Shown: one piece after another, positions 1-6,132 of the stretch | How the letters are laid out: every line of letters begins with the position of its first letter | How positions within the stretch are numbered: position 1 is the stretch's first letter | Assembly (NCBI GenBank): GCA_016191795.1 | Contig: JACPVK010000122.1 | Span: forward strand, 1-6,261 | DNA from: Gammaproteobacteria bacterium | Lineage (GTDB): Bacteria > Pseudomonadota > Gammaproteobacteria > SZUA-229 | Reading direction: 5' to 3' | Length of the DNA: 6,261 nt | Position numbers and translations under genes: made by a program | Notes under the pieces: generated by a model | The model's input: the letters and a program-made list of their open reading frames with translations, nothing else | Database searches by the model: none | Told to the model about the DNA's origin: nothing

Positions 1-393
1 GATTATTTGCGTAATCGCAGCAATATTCAAAATCTTGAGTTACTGGACAGTAATAGTTGCGAAAAAAATCTGGAAGAATATATCGAGTCAACCGAGCAAT
101 TGATTGTTATCGATGCTGATCATGCACATGTTAGATCGGATGCTGTGCATGTATATGAAGGTTTTGAAATGGATGCCTTTATTAAGCATAATAAAAGCGA
201 TAATACGCATGATGTCGCATTGCGTGAAGCACTTAATACTGCGTCACGTAGAGGAAGACTGCCTCGTCATCGTGCCCTGGTGGGTATCCAGGCGGTCTCA
301 ACTGAACAAAATAGCCGTGAATTGAATATTTCTCTGACTATAAGTCGTGCATGTCAAAAAGTATTCGAGATTACAGAGAACTGGAAAATTTAG
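1..393 (+). CDS. Hydrogenase maturation protease (peptidase M52, HyaD/HybD/HupD-like), 3' part
   Basis: This is the C-terminal part (130 residues) of an endopeptidase that trims the C-terminal tail of a [NiFe]-hydrogenase large subunit after nickel insertion. The frame is open from base 1, so the gene starts left of the window; the TTG at 7 is probably internal. Three visible segments match the family. LIVIDAD (about bases 100-120) carries the nickel-sensing Asp. VYEGFEMDAF is followed by the conserved His in THDVALRE (His codon at 208-210). GRLPRHRALVGIQ (about bases 250-290) is the typical late strand. The N-terminal Gly-rich segment with the first metal-binding Glu/Asp is missing because of the window edge; family members are usually about 150-170 residues. 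The normal Gly-Pro after the Asp strand is replaced by HVRSDA, so it is a divergent member. It converges on the gsp operon and is probably functionally unrelated to it. Stop TAG at 391-393. Confidence 0.82.
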   Translation, partial: DYLRNRSNIQNLELLDSNSCEKNLEEYIESTEQLIVIDADHAHVRSDAVHVYEGFEMDAFIKHNKSDNTHDVALREALNTASRRGRLPRHRALVGIQAVSTEQNSRELNISLTISRACQKVFEITENWKI

Positions 394-492
394 GGATGAT
401 CTGTGAGCTGCGGATGATGGGGTTGTATTGAGACGACCAGCAAAGTAACGTCGTGATCTGCAAGATCTAAATTGCAGTGCCGGGGTTACAGT
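394..492. other. Convergent intergenic region with weak nested dyads
   Basis: This 99-bp region lies between the stop codons of the plus-strand hydrogenase protease gene and the minus-strand cysteine-cluster gene. Both transcripts would end here. An inverted repeat CTGCAA (458-463) / TTGCAG (472-477) with an 8-base loop lies inside an outer GTAAC (445-449) / GTTAC (485-489) pair. There is no T-run on either side, so this is not a convincing intrinsic terminator. No ORF, tRNA or promoter is evident. Confidence 0.3.
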
Positions 493-912
493 CTATTTAT
501 CCCAGGATTTAAACCGCTTGATGCAATAATCTCGTAAGGTGTCGTAATCCGGGAAATATAAATCAAAGCCTTCATCCGCCGGGGCATCGAATTCGCAATA
601 GTCATTGGAATGCTCGCGGCAGATTTCCGGTCTTATCAGATAAATCCCGCAGCCGCCATCAATTTGTAAATGTGTGCAGCGACTTTCTATTAATAAAGTC
701 CAGCCGTCTTCATCGGTATAGGCTTTTATATTGTCATGTGACACTTGCCACAACAGGTGCTCAAAATCTTTTTTGGAGCGTGGTGTTGGTATATGTTGTG
801 TGACATAGGTGCAGCAAATTGAGCCGGGACAGAACGAGCATTTATTCTCAGGTGTAATGACAGGCTCGGCTGAGTGTATAGGTATGCGACGATAAATCTT
901 GCTGTTTTTCAT
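493..912 (-). CDS. YkgJ-family cysteine-cluster protein (putative Zn/Fe-binding), last gene of the gsp operon
   Basis: A 139-residue soluble protein with no signal peptide or membrane segment. Near the N-terminus it has the cluster C-x2-C-x4-C-C (Cys25, 28, 33, 34). A second set follows at Cys79, Cys88, Cys98 and Cys106, including CGIYLIRPEICRE, the C-x-IY-x2-RP-x2-CR signature of the CxxCxxCC/YkgJ family (putative zinc- or iron-chelating domain). Known family members have no well-defined biochemical role. The frame stays open upstream to an ATG at 984, but that adds 24 residues lying wholly inside gspN. I chose the ATG at 912 because it sits 1 base after the gspN TGA (TGAGATG), as expected for coupled translation, and because the family core starts soon after it. 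A weak GGG lies 8 bases upstream. Family assignment is strong; a function in secretion is only inferred from position. Confidence 0.85.
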   Translation of the reverse strand: MKNSKIYRRIPIHSAEPVITPENKCSFCPGSICCTYVTQHIPTPRSKKDFEHLLWQVSHDNIKAYTDEDGWTLLIESRCTHLQIDGGCGIYLIRPEICREHSNDYCEFDAPADEGFDLYFPDYDTLRDYCIKRFKSWDK

Positions 913-913
913 C

Positions 914-1684
914 TCAGAAGCCCAGTGATCGCAAATTACCGTTTTGTTTGAAACGATAAAGGCCATCCGCCTGACGTTGGGCAAATAAATTCAGGCTCTG
1001 TGCTACATCGCCTGTTGCATCTTTTGGTTTCATGGTCAGGCTTAATGAATAACTGCGATCGGTACCGAGAGTTGCTTCGCCATTCATGGTGAGATCGCCA
1101 GCTGTATTGCTTAGCGTCACGTTGGTCTGGTTGGCATCGTTGGGTAATACAGTAATGTTGACCTGGCCCATATCAATCGTTTGAGCGAGCGTCAGCTTTG
1201 CATGTTGCCAGTAAATACGTGCTTCGATTAGCGGAACCATGTCTTTTTGCCAGTTAACCTGATCGAGAAATATTTCTACGTCACCGCCAAGTTCGCCAAA
1301 AGGCATGTCAATAATTTTCTGTAAAACACTGGCAGGCAATTTAGTTGTGACATCCGAGGCAAAGACATTGCCGTTGAGGAAATTGCGGCTTACATGGCCG
1401 GTGATGGTTTGTTTGTGTACTTCTGCTTCAACATGAGCGCTCAGGCGAGCAATCATCAGGGAAAATGGGTTAATAGACCAGTTAATATTTTCCAGTTTGG
1501 GCTGGCCGGGTATCAGTAAAGCATCAGCATGTCCGTTCCAGATGCTGCCCTCGACGCCGGTAATGGTTGCAGGTGCTGACCCCGATTGTTGTAAATAATG
1601 CAGCACGCGGCTGGCGGGAATGCCGGCTATTAAAAAAAAGAAATAACTGAATAGCAAAACGCTAATAATTTGCCAGCGTTTCAT
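914..1684 (-). CDS. gspN: Type II secretion system protein N (GspN)
   Basis: A 256-residue accessory inner-membrane protein of the type II secretion apparatus. It is found in only a subset of systems, and its exact role is unclear. Residues 6-22 form one N-terminal membrane segment rich in Leu and Phe, followed by a periplasmic domain. The family signatures are visible in order: ITGVEGSIWNGHA (41-53), corresponding to the usual G-x-G-T/S-x-W-x-G, then INWSINPFSLM (67-77), then alternating beta-strand-like segments to the end. The ATG at 1684 overlaps the gspM TGA in an ATGA, with a purine-rich GAGA 8 bases upstream, so the start is well supported. The length is typical. The next gene starts 1 base after the stop. 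Confidence 0.92.
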   Translation of the reverse strand: MKRWQIISVLLFSYFFFLIAGIPASRVLHYLQQSGSAPATITGVEGSIWNGHADALLIPGQPKLENINWSINPFSLMIARLSAHVEAEVHKQTITGHVSRNFLNGNVFASDVTTKLPASVLQKIIDMPFGELGGDVEIFLDQVNWQKDMVPLIEARIYWQHAKLTLAQTIDMGQVNITVLPNDANQTNVTLSNTAGDLTMNGEATLGTDRSYSLSLTMKPKDATGDVAQSLNLFAQRQADGLYRFKQNGNLRSLGF

Positions 1685-2187
1685 GATTGTTTCTCGAGGG
1701 TAATGCGAACGTTAACGGTGCCCGGGTCAACCTGCGGTTCGATAATGATTTTGCGCGGTTGAATCTGGTAGCGTGTTTGCAAATCATTTAGCCAGGTCAT
1801 GGTGCGATCAAAATCTGCATTGCTTAGCTGTAATTCAACGCCGTCTTTGGTTGAATCGAGCTTGGTAACAAATTCCTGCACGCCATTGCTTTGTGCGCTC
1901 ATTGTAACCAGCGAACTGACGGATTGATTGGCTAATTGAGGCGACAGGCTGGCGCCACTGGCCTGCAGGTTGCGAATTTCCTGACCGGAAGTTTGCATCC
2001 ATGTTAGTAACTGACGTTGTGCCTCGATATTTTCTCTGGCGGTTTCCAGCTTGCTGAATACCGGATCCCATACCAGCAGGTAAAACATAATAATTGACAG
2101 GGTTATGCTGCCACTTACTACCAGTTGACGTTCACGTGGCTGCAGGCTATCGAGCCATCGTTGCAAGGATTCAATATAAGTCTTCAT
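1681..2187 (-). CDS. gspM: Type II secretion system protein M (GspM)
   Basis: A 168-residue bitopic inner-membrane protein that pairs with GspL in the assembly platform and links it to the other membrane components. It has a short cytoplasmic N-terminus with PRERQL (17-22), a membrane segment at about 22-40 ending in YLLVWDPV, a likely coiled coil at about 43-76 containing LLTWMQ, and a periplasmic ferredoxin-like domain from about 88 to the end. The RER-x-hydrophobic-W-x-P pattern and WM in the coiled coil are typical of GspM. The start ATG at 2187 overlaps the gspL stop (ATGA). A GGAG lies 10 bases upstream and AAGGA directly abuts the start. The length is normal for the family. Confidence 0.95.
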   Translation of the reverse strand: MKTYIESLQRWLDSLQPRERQLVVSGSITLSIIMFYLLVWDPVFSKLETARENIEAQRQLLTWMQTSGQEIRNLQASGASLSPQLANQSVSSLVTMSAQSNGVQEFVTKLDSTKDGVELQLSNADFDRTMTWLNDLQTRYQIQPRKIIIEPQVDPGTVNVRITLEKQS

Positions 2188-3419
2188 TCCTTATTGGCTC
2201 CATTGTCCTGTGTATTCTGTTCGATGCGTAATCTGGCTTTCACTTTGTCCTTTTCAACCGAGGTGGATAACACGGTTTTCAGGCTGGCCTGGGTGTCGAG
2301 TTTTGATTTGGCTGATTCCAGAATTTGCAATGAGTTGGCCTGTAGTTCGAGATCGATATGACGTTCGCGATAGGCGATACCATGTATGCTCAGGCCGTCA
2401 ACGGTAAGAAAGGGTGCCGCGTCAGCCAGCATTTGCAAAAATATTTCCTGTGAATCGTCAGCGCCGCCACGTAGTTGCTTGAGGCGATTCTTTACCCGAC
2501 TTTGCATGCCCGAGAATTTTTTGGCATCCGGAAAAATGCGTTTAAATTCTGATTCAATGTTAGCGGTAAGCTGGTCATTGATTTGATTCAGCATCTGGAT
2601 TTCAAGGCCGGCCACCATCAGTTTTAATAACAGCCAGCTGATTCCAGCAATGGCCGCAATGCGCCAAACCCGCCATGTCAGGGAGCTGCTGCGTTTAACG
2701 GATAATTCGCCCTGTAATAAATTCATGCTACGTGCATCACTCAAATGTGTGGCAAAAACATTGAGTAATGATTGCGAAAAATTTTGTGTGACACGCGGTA
2801 AATCGGTACCGGCAAACAGCTCGTTAACTTCATCTTCCGCCTGTGTTATGACCAGCAGGGTCTGGGGTGCGATAGTGGATTGTTTGAGTAATGCGGGCAA
2901 TATCAACGGTAGATTATGACGTTCGCAATAATAACCGGATTGCGCAGAAATTTTTATGTAGGCGTCCTGAGCGTCTATCAGTATGGTCCATTGCTGATCT
3001 GCCAGTGGCAGCGCCAGTAAATCCGGGCATACGGCGTTCACCTGTATGGTTGCCTGGGACAGTTTTGCCAGCAGATTTTTTAGTAATAATTTATTAATGC
3101 AGACGACGGCAATCAGATTGTCTGCTTCGCGTTTGCCGAGAGTAAAGTGCAGTTCGTCTATATCACAGGCGAGCTGATCTTCCAGTGCATAAGGAGCAGC
3201 CTTGATTTGGCGTTGACGATTATTGCCGGGTAAAGAGATACGGGCACTGTGTAACAAGGCGCTGTCAATCAGTAAGGTGGCCTGGGCATTGGCATATTTT
3301 TCTGCCAGTTCATCGTGTGTCATCACCGCGGAAGGTTCACGCAGTTTGCCAGTCTCATTAAGAGCGGCGACATGCATAACGCCGTTGGCCTTGTAGTGGA
3401 TTAACAGGGAATCAGCCAT
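2184..3419 (-). CDS. gspL: Type II secretion system protein L (GspL)
   Basis: A 411-residue inner-membrane platform protein that recruits the secretion ATPase GspE through its cytoplasmic actin-like domain and pairs with GspM in the periplasm. Visible landmarks are the N-terminal strand MADSLLIHY, the conserved APYALEDQLACDIDELHF (74-91), NLLQGEL (about 233-239) just before the membrane, one membrane segment at about 254-272, then FPDAK (about 296-300) and a periplasmic ferredoxin-like domain at about 325-400. The frame stays open upstream to an ATG at 3530, but that would overlap gspK by 107 bases. I chose the ATG at 3419, 4 bases after the gspK TAA, because GspL homologues begin with this strand. 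An AAGGTG lies 12 bases upstream. An ATG at 3455, with GGA 7 bases upstream, is a possible alternative that adds 12 residues. Confidence 0.93.
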   Translation of the reverse strand: MADSLLIHYKANGVMHVAALNETGKLREPSAVMTHDELAEKYANAQATLLIDSALLHSARISLPGNNRQRQIKAAPYALEDQLACDIDELHFTLGKREADNLIAVVCINKLLLKNLLAKLSQATIQVNAVCPDLLALPLADQQWTILIDAQDAYIKISAQSGYYCERHNLPLILPALLKQSTIAPQTLLVITQAEDEVNELFAGTDLPRVTQNFSQSLLNVFATHLSDARSMNLLQGELSVKRSSSLTWRVWRIAAIAGISWLLLKLMVAGLEIQMLNQINDQLTANIESEFKRIFPDAKKFSGMQSRVKNRLKQLRGGADDSQEIFLQMLADAAPFLTVDGLSIHGIAYRERHIDLELQANSLQILESAKSKLDTQASLKTVLSTSVEKDKVKARLRIEQNTQDNGANKE

Positions 3420-3423
3420 AGGA

Positions 3424-4419
3424 TTACCAAACACCTTGTGAACGGGCAATGACATGACATTTTCCATTGTCATCACGTTGAATAATGCTGTAGAGGCTTG
3501 AACGGTTATTGCCGATCTGAGCAGTGGCATCCAGTAAAAAATAATTACTGGAAACGCTCATGTTCTGGGTGGAGAAGTTGGGCTTTTTAAGTTCGTTCTG
3601 CATAAAGGTTTTAAATTCTTCCAGCGATTCAAATGGCTGGGCATTTTCTTTGTCTGTAGGTTCGCTCCCGCCATTTCGATGTTCGATGATTTTAATGACA
3701 TCGTCATCGGTTATATCCGAGCTGAGGGATTTTAACACCTTGTCCGGTGCTGTGTTGATATTGATAGCTGTTGATATGGGCAGGGCACAAATATAAGGTG
3801 CGATTTTATCAAAAGGTTGTAGAGTATTGGCTCGCGTTTCTGTGGGTTCAAAACCTTTAACCATGCGTAATTCACTGATGCTGGTTACAGGGCCGTTTGC
3901 AGCCCGGTACGGTGGGGTCAAGCCGATATACCAGTCATCTTCAGCGCCTCCCGGCGGTGTGGTTTGCATGTCATCATCCAGCCAGTCGATAACCGTGTCG
4001 GCCGATGCAGATGGCACGTCTACAGCGCTTAACAGCCGGGTGAAACGCTGGATATCCTCATTGATGTTGGCGGCGTTAATCACGCGATTGAGATTGTTAA
4101 TATTGAAGCAGCTTTGCAGGTCAGTCAGTTTACCAACGACGGCGCCGCCTTCAACCGGAAACGGCGGGGTTTCCATGGCCCAGTCTTCATCCAGGCTATC
4201 GTATTTATTGTTTTTCCTGTCGGCATTTAAGGCGGCAATGGCAATAATCTCCGCGCCCTGTGCATAAACATAGGCCTGTTCGGAATGAATGAGGTTTTCG
4301 GTGCGGCGTATATCGAGATTGAGACGATCCACCAGTGCTGTGGCAAGCACGGCTGCAATGGCGACCACCAGTACCGCAACGATTAATGCAACACCCTGTT
4401 GTCTGGCGAAGGTTTTCAT
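3424..4419 (-). CDS. gspK: Type II secretion system minor pseudopilin GspK
   Basis: A 331-residue large minor pseudopilin that sits at the tip of the pseudopilus with GspI and GspJ and helps start its assembly. The leader MKTFARQQG (9 residues) ends in Gly, and cleavage before VALIV would expose the hydrophobic helix (10-30). As is usual for GspK, the fifth mature residue is not Glu. Family landmarks are DEDWAMETPPFPVEGG (77-92), DLQSCFNINNLNR (100-112), DWLDDD (145-150), GAEDDWY (158-164) with PYRAANGPVTS, ISELRMVKGF (181-190), and ININTAPDKVL (219-229), which fits the helical insertion domain seen in GspK structures. The acidic patches could hold the Ca2+ sites known in this family. The start ATG overlaps the gspJ stop (ATGA), with AAGG 7 bases upstream. 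The length is typical. Confidence 0.96.
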   Translation of the reverse strand: MKTFARQQGVALIVAVLVVAIAAVLATALVDRLNLDIRRTENLIHSEQAYVYAQGAEIIAIAALNADRKNNKYDSLDEDWAMETPPFPVEGGAVVGKLTDLQSCFNINNLNRVINAANINEDIQRFTRLLSAVDVPSASADTVIDWLDDDMQTTPPGGAEDDWYIGLTPPYRAANGPVTSISELRMVKGFEPTETRANTLQPFDKIAPYICALPISTAININTAPDKVLKSLSSDITDDDVIKIIEHRNGGSEPTDKENAQPFESLEEFKTFMQNELKKPNFSTQNMSVSSNYFLLDATAQIGNNRSSLYSIIQRDDNGKCHVIARSQGVW

Positions 4420-5072
4420 CCCGGTACCTTGAACAGGCGTACTATTTCACCCCAGTCATCCATCACCAGCGTTACTTCAACGGACAGCGGTTGCAACAAG
4501 GTGGCACCATTGGTCAGGGCATCCGGTAGTGGCCATAAATTATGCCATTCATTTTTATTGTCGAGAAAACGAATTTTAACGTCGCTAACCCGTTCCATCA
4601 TTAAGGTTGACGTGGATTGATCATCAAAGGCGCGATCAACATAAGGCCATGACAGGCGATAGAGTTTGTTATCTTCAATCCGCCATGCAACGCGTTGTAA
4701 ATGGCTGCGTATCTGTTGTGCCGGATTGCGAAACCCGGTTTTGGTATATTGCATTAATAAACCGGTGTCTGAAGTTTGCCCGGCAGACAGCCGCAATAAT
4801 TTACCGGCCAGGGCATCATGGCCATCACGTGGAGTCAGTTGTTCTATATCGCGTTGCATCTGGCTGAACGTAATTTGTAATTGCCGCAAGCGTTGTAATT
4901 CGGCAGTGGTACGCTCGCGGCTCTGCATCACGCTATCCAGTCCGCCATAAGCCAGCATCGCCAGTATGCCAAATATCATTAGCGCAATGAGTAATTCAAT
5001 CAGGGTAAACCCACGCATAGGTGACCTGCGATGAGGCAAATAAAAATTCACGCGGCAAGTAACCGGGTTCAC
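4416..5072 (-). CDS. gspJ: Type II secretion system minor pseudopilin GspJ
   Basis: A minor pseudopilin that forms the tip complex with GspI and GspK; 218 residues from the GTG at 5072. The class III signal MRG|FTLIELLIALMIF is at 19-34, with the conserved Glu at the fifth mature position, followed by a hydrophobic helix. Downstream, LTPRDGHDALAG (79-90) and GFRNPAQQIRSHLQRVAWRI (113-132), then LSWPYVDRAFD (140-150), are classic GspJ landmarks. The start is uncertain. The GTG gives a GTGA overlap with gspI, matching the coupling elsewhere in the operon, but leaves an unusually long leader of 21 residues. The ATG at 5018 (200 residues) gives a 3-residue leader with AGG 7 bases upstream. A TTG at 5039 would give a 10-residue basic leader. 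The function call does not depend on this choice. Confidence 0.94.
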   Translation of the reverse strand: MNPVTCRVNFYLPHRRSPMRGFTLIELLIALMIFGILAMLAYGGLDSVMQSRERTTAELQRLRQLQITFSQMQRDIEQLTPRDGHDALAGKLLRLSAGQTSDTGLLMQYTKTGFRNPAQQIRSHLQRVAWRIEDNKLYRLSWPYVDRAFDDQSTSTLMMERVSDVKIRFLDNKNEWHNLWPLPDALTNGATLLQPLSVEVTLVMDDWGEIVRLFKVPG

Positions 5073-5476
5073 TGGACAGCGCCTGTTAATTGAGCGCCAC
5101 TGTGTTGAGATAAATATCCCTGCAAGTGCGTAATGGCCAGCTGGTAATCGGTATCAACATAAACCGTAAAGCGGGCAGCATGGGTGGCGGGGTCACCGGT
5201 TTCAAGAATATCACGGGTAACACCCCAATCATGGTTGGCCAGTTTAACTGAGCTTTTTTCCGTACCGAGGGGTGGCCAGGCATTGGCAATCTGTAATTTA
5301 TTCAACTCATTCATGGCGACATAATGTGCCAGAGTTTTTTGCTTGAGATACGACGCACTGGATGTGTAATCACCCGATGCTTTAATTAATGCCGCCATGG
5401 CGATGGCAATGATGGTCATGGCGACGAGAATTTCGACGAGCGTGAAACCGTGGTGATGTTTGTTATGAGCGTGCAT
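5069..5476 (-). CDS. gspI: Type II secretion system minor pseudopilin GspI
   Basis: A 135-residue minor pseudopilin that partners GspJ and GspK at the pseudopilus tip. The prepilin signal is a 10-residue leader ending in Gly, followed by FTLVEILVAMTIIAIAMAAL with Glu at the fifth mature position (Glu15). KTLAHYVAMNELNKLQ (47-62) followed by WPPLG matches the T-A-x-W/Y-V-A-x-N signature of GspI. The leader has five His among ten residues and only one Lys, where Arg/Lys are usual. The upstream frame has no ATG, GTG or TTG before a stop at about 5531, so the ATG at 5476 is forced. The ribosome binding site is weak. It is the only gene here preceded by a real gap (84 bp after gspH); its stop overlaps the possible gspJ GTG start. 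Confidence 0.94.
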   Translation of the reverse strand: MHAHNKHHHGFTLVEILVAMTIIAIAMAALIKASGDYTSSASYLKQKTLAHYVAMNELNKLQIANAWPPLGTEKSSVKLANHDWGVTRDILETGDPATHAARFTVYVDTDYQLAITHLQGYLSQHSGAQLTGAVQ

Positions 5477-5560
5477 TAATCTGTGATGGCTGTTAATACT
5501 CGTGTACTGAAAACATTGCTTCGCCGGCAGCTACTATCCAGTAACAGAGCAATAGTAAGT
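5477..5560 (-). other. 84-bp gspH-gspI spacer with overlapping inverted repeats
   Basis: This is the only substantial gap inside the operon. On the plus strand it holds ATTGCT (5515-5520) / AGCAAT (5548-5553) and a competing TACTAT (5532-5537) / ATAGTA (5552-5557). Read on the minus strand, the first pair is followed by GTTTTC. The stems are only 6 bp, so a regulatory hairpin or RNA-processing site is possible but unproven. No convincing promoter was seen. Confidence 0.25.
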
Positions 5561-6130
5561 TTAATCCTTAACCAGTTCATACTGTCCATTAATGTTTCCA
5601 TGAACCGCTTCGCTTAATTCACTGCCACTAATGCGAATGCGCACTTCAAAATCCGGCGAGGTTTCGCCGCTGGATAATAAAAAAACCTGAGGTTTTATTT
5701 CCTGTTCCGGATCTGGCTTTGGGTCTGACTTCTGATCTGGCCTGGATTCTGGCGCTTTCTTTATATCGTCGTCAGATTCGGTAATGACCGCCGTAATGCC
5801 TTCCAGTTCAAGTTGAATACGCATATTGTCCGGTAGTGGGTGCGGCAACAGTAATTTGTCGTTATCTATATCCAGCCATTTTTCTTTTGGATCGTAACGC
5901 ATTATTCGATAACTTTTTTCGTTAAAGCGTACGCCATAGTCCTCACCACGCATCACGCCCTGCTCGTGGGCGAACTGCAGGCGAGCATGCAGTCTTTGAG
6001 CCTCGGCCCGCAAGGCGTCCTGCGGGTTGCTGAAAGAAAATCCCAGCATAATGAAAGCAGAAAAGGCGATGGCAATAATCGATACCACCACCAGTAATTC
6101 AATCAGGGTGAAAGCGCGTTGCTTGAGCAA
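5561..6130 (-). CDS. gspH: Type II secretion system pseudopilin GspH
   Basis: A 189-residue minor pseudopilin, thought to join the tip complex to the GspG shaft. The N-terminal helix (7-30) starts FTLIELLVVV with Glu at the fifth mature position (Glu11). DALRAEAQRLHARLQFAHEQ (38-57), followed by the beta pattern GEDYGVRFNEKSYRIMRYD, is the standard GspH arrangement. Two things are odd. The residue before the cleavage site is Ala6 (codon GCT), not Gly. The start must be TTG at 6130, because no ATG or GTG occurs in frame before the upstream stop at about 6173. It begins 2 bases after the gspG stop, with only a weak GGAA about 12 bases upstream. Residues 118-147 form a Pro/Asp/Lys-rich linker with a 4-residue repeat, probably a surface loop between beta strands. 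The last segment (148-189) returns to a beta pattern. Confidence 0.92.
   Translation of the reverse strand: MLKQRAFTLIELLVVVSIIAIAFSAFIMLGFSFSNPQDALRAEAQRLHARLQFAHEQGVMRGEDYGVRFNEKSYRIMRYDPKEKWLDIDNDKLLLPHPLPDNMRIQLELEGITAVITESDDDIKKAPESRPDQKSDPKPDPEQEIKPQVFLLSSGETSPDFEVRIRISGSELSEAVHGNINGQYELVKD
5712..5759 (-). repeat. Degenerate 12-bp tandem repeat inside gspH
   Basis: Four consecutive 12-base units begin at 5712, 5724, 5736 and 5748. Each starts TCTG (TCTGGC, TCTGAC, TCTGGC, TCTGGC on the plus strand), with divergent second halves. Because 12 is a multiple of 3, the repeat stays in frame and matches a 4-residue protein pattern, SRPD-QKSD-PKPD-PEQE (residues 129-144 of GspH). This suggests the linker grew by small in-frame duplications. 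Confidence 0.6.
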
Positions 6131-6132
6131 GA

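Noticed and set aside
104..325. Second plus-strand frame of 73 codons inside the hydrogenase protease gene
   Set aside because: The Met-rich product has no recognisable motif, while the overlapping frame matches the M52 protease family.
455..467. GATCT/AGATC hairpin as an intrinsic terminator
   Set aside because: The stem is 5 bp with a 3-base loop and no T-run follows on either strand.
913..984. Upstream extension of the cysteine-cluster gene to the ATG at 984
   Set aside because: The extra 24 codons lie wholly within gspN, and the ATG at 912 is positioned for coupling with the gspN stop.
2125..3097. Several plus-strand open frames of 65-89 codons opposite gspL and gspM
   Set aside because: They lie antisense to well-supported genes and their products resemble no family; they are open-frame shadows.
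3420..3530. Upstream extension of gspL to the ATG at 3530
   Set aside because: It would overlap gspK by 107 bases and add 37 residues not resembling GspL; the family N-terminal strand begins at the ATG at 3419.
3560..4950. Plus-strand open frames of up to 146 codons opposite gspK and gspJ
   Set aside because: The minus-strand genes carry clear family motifs across their full length; the antisense products are Ser/Arg-rich and unrecognisable.
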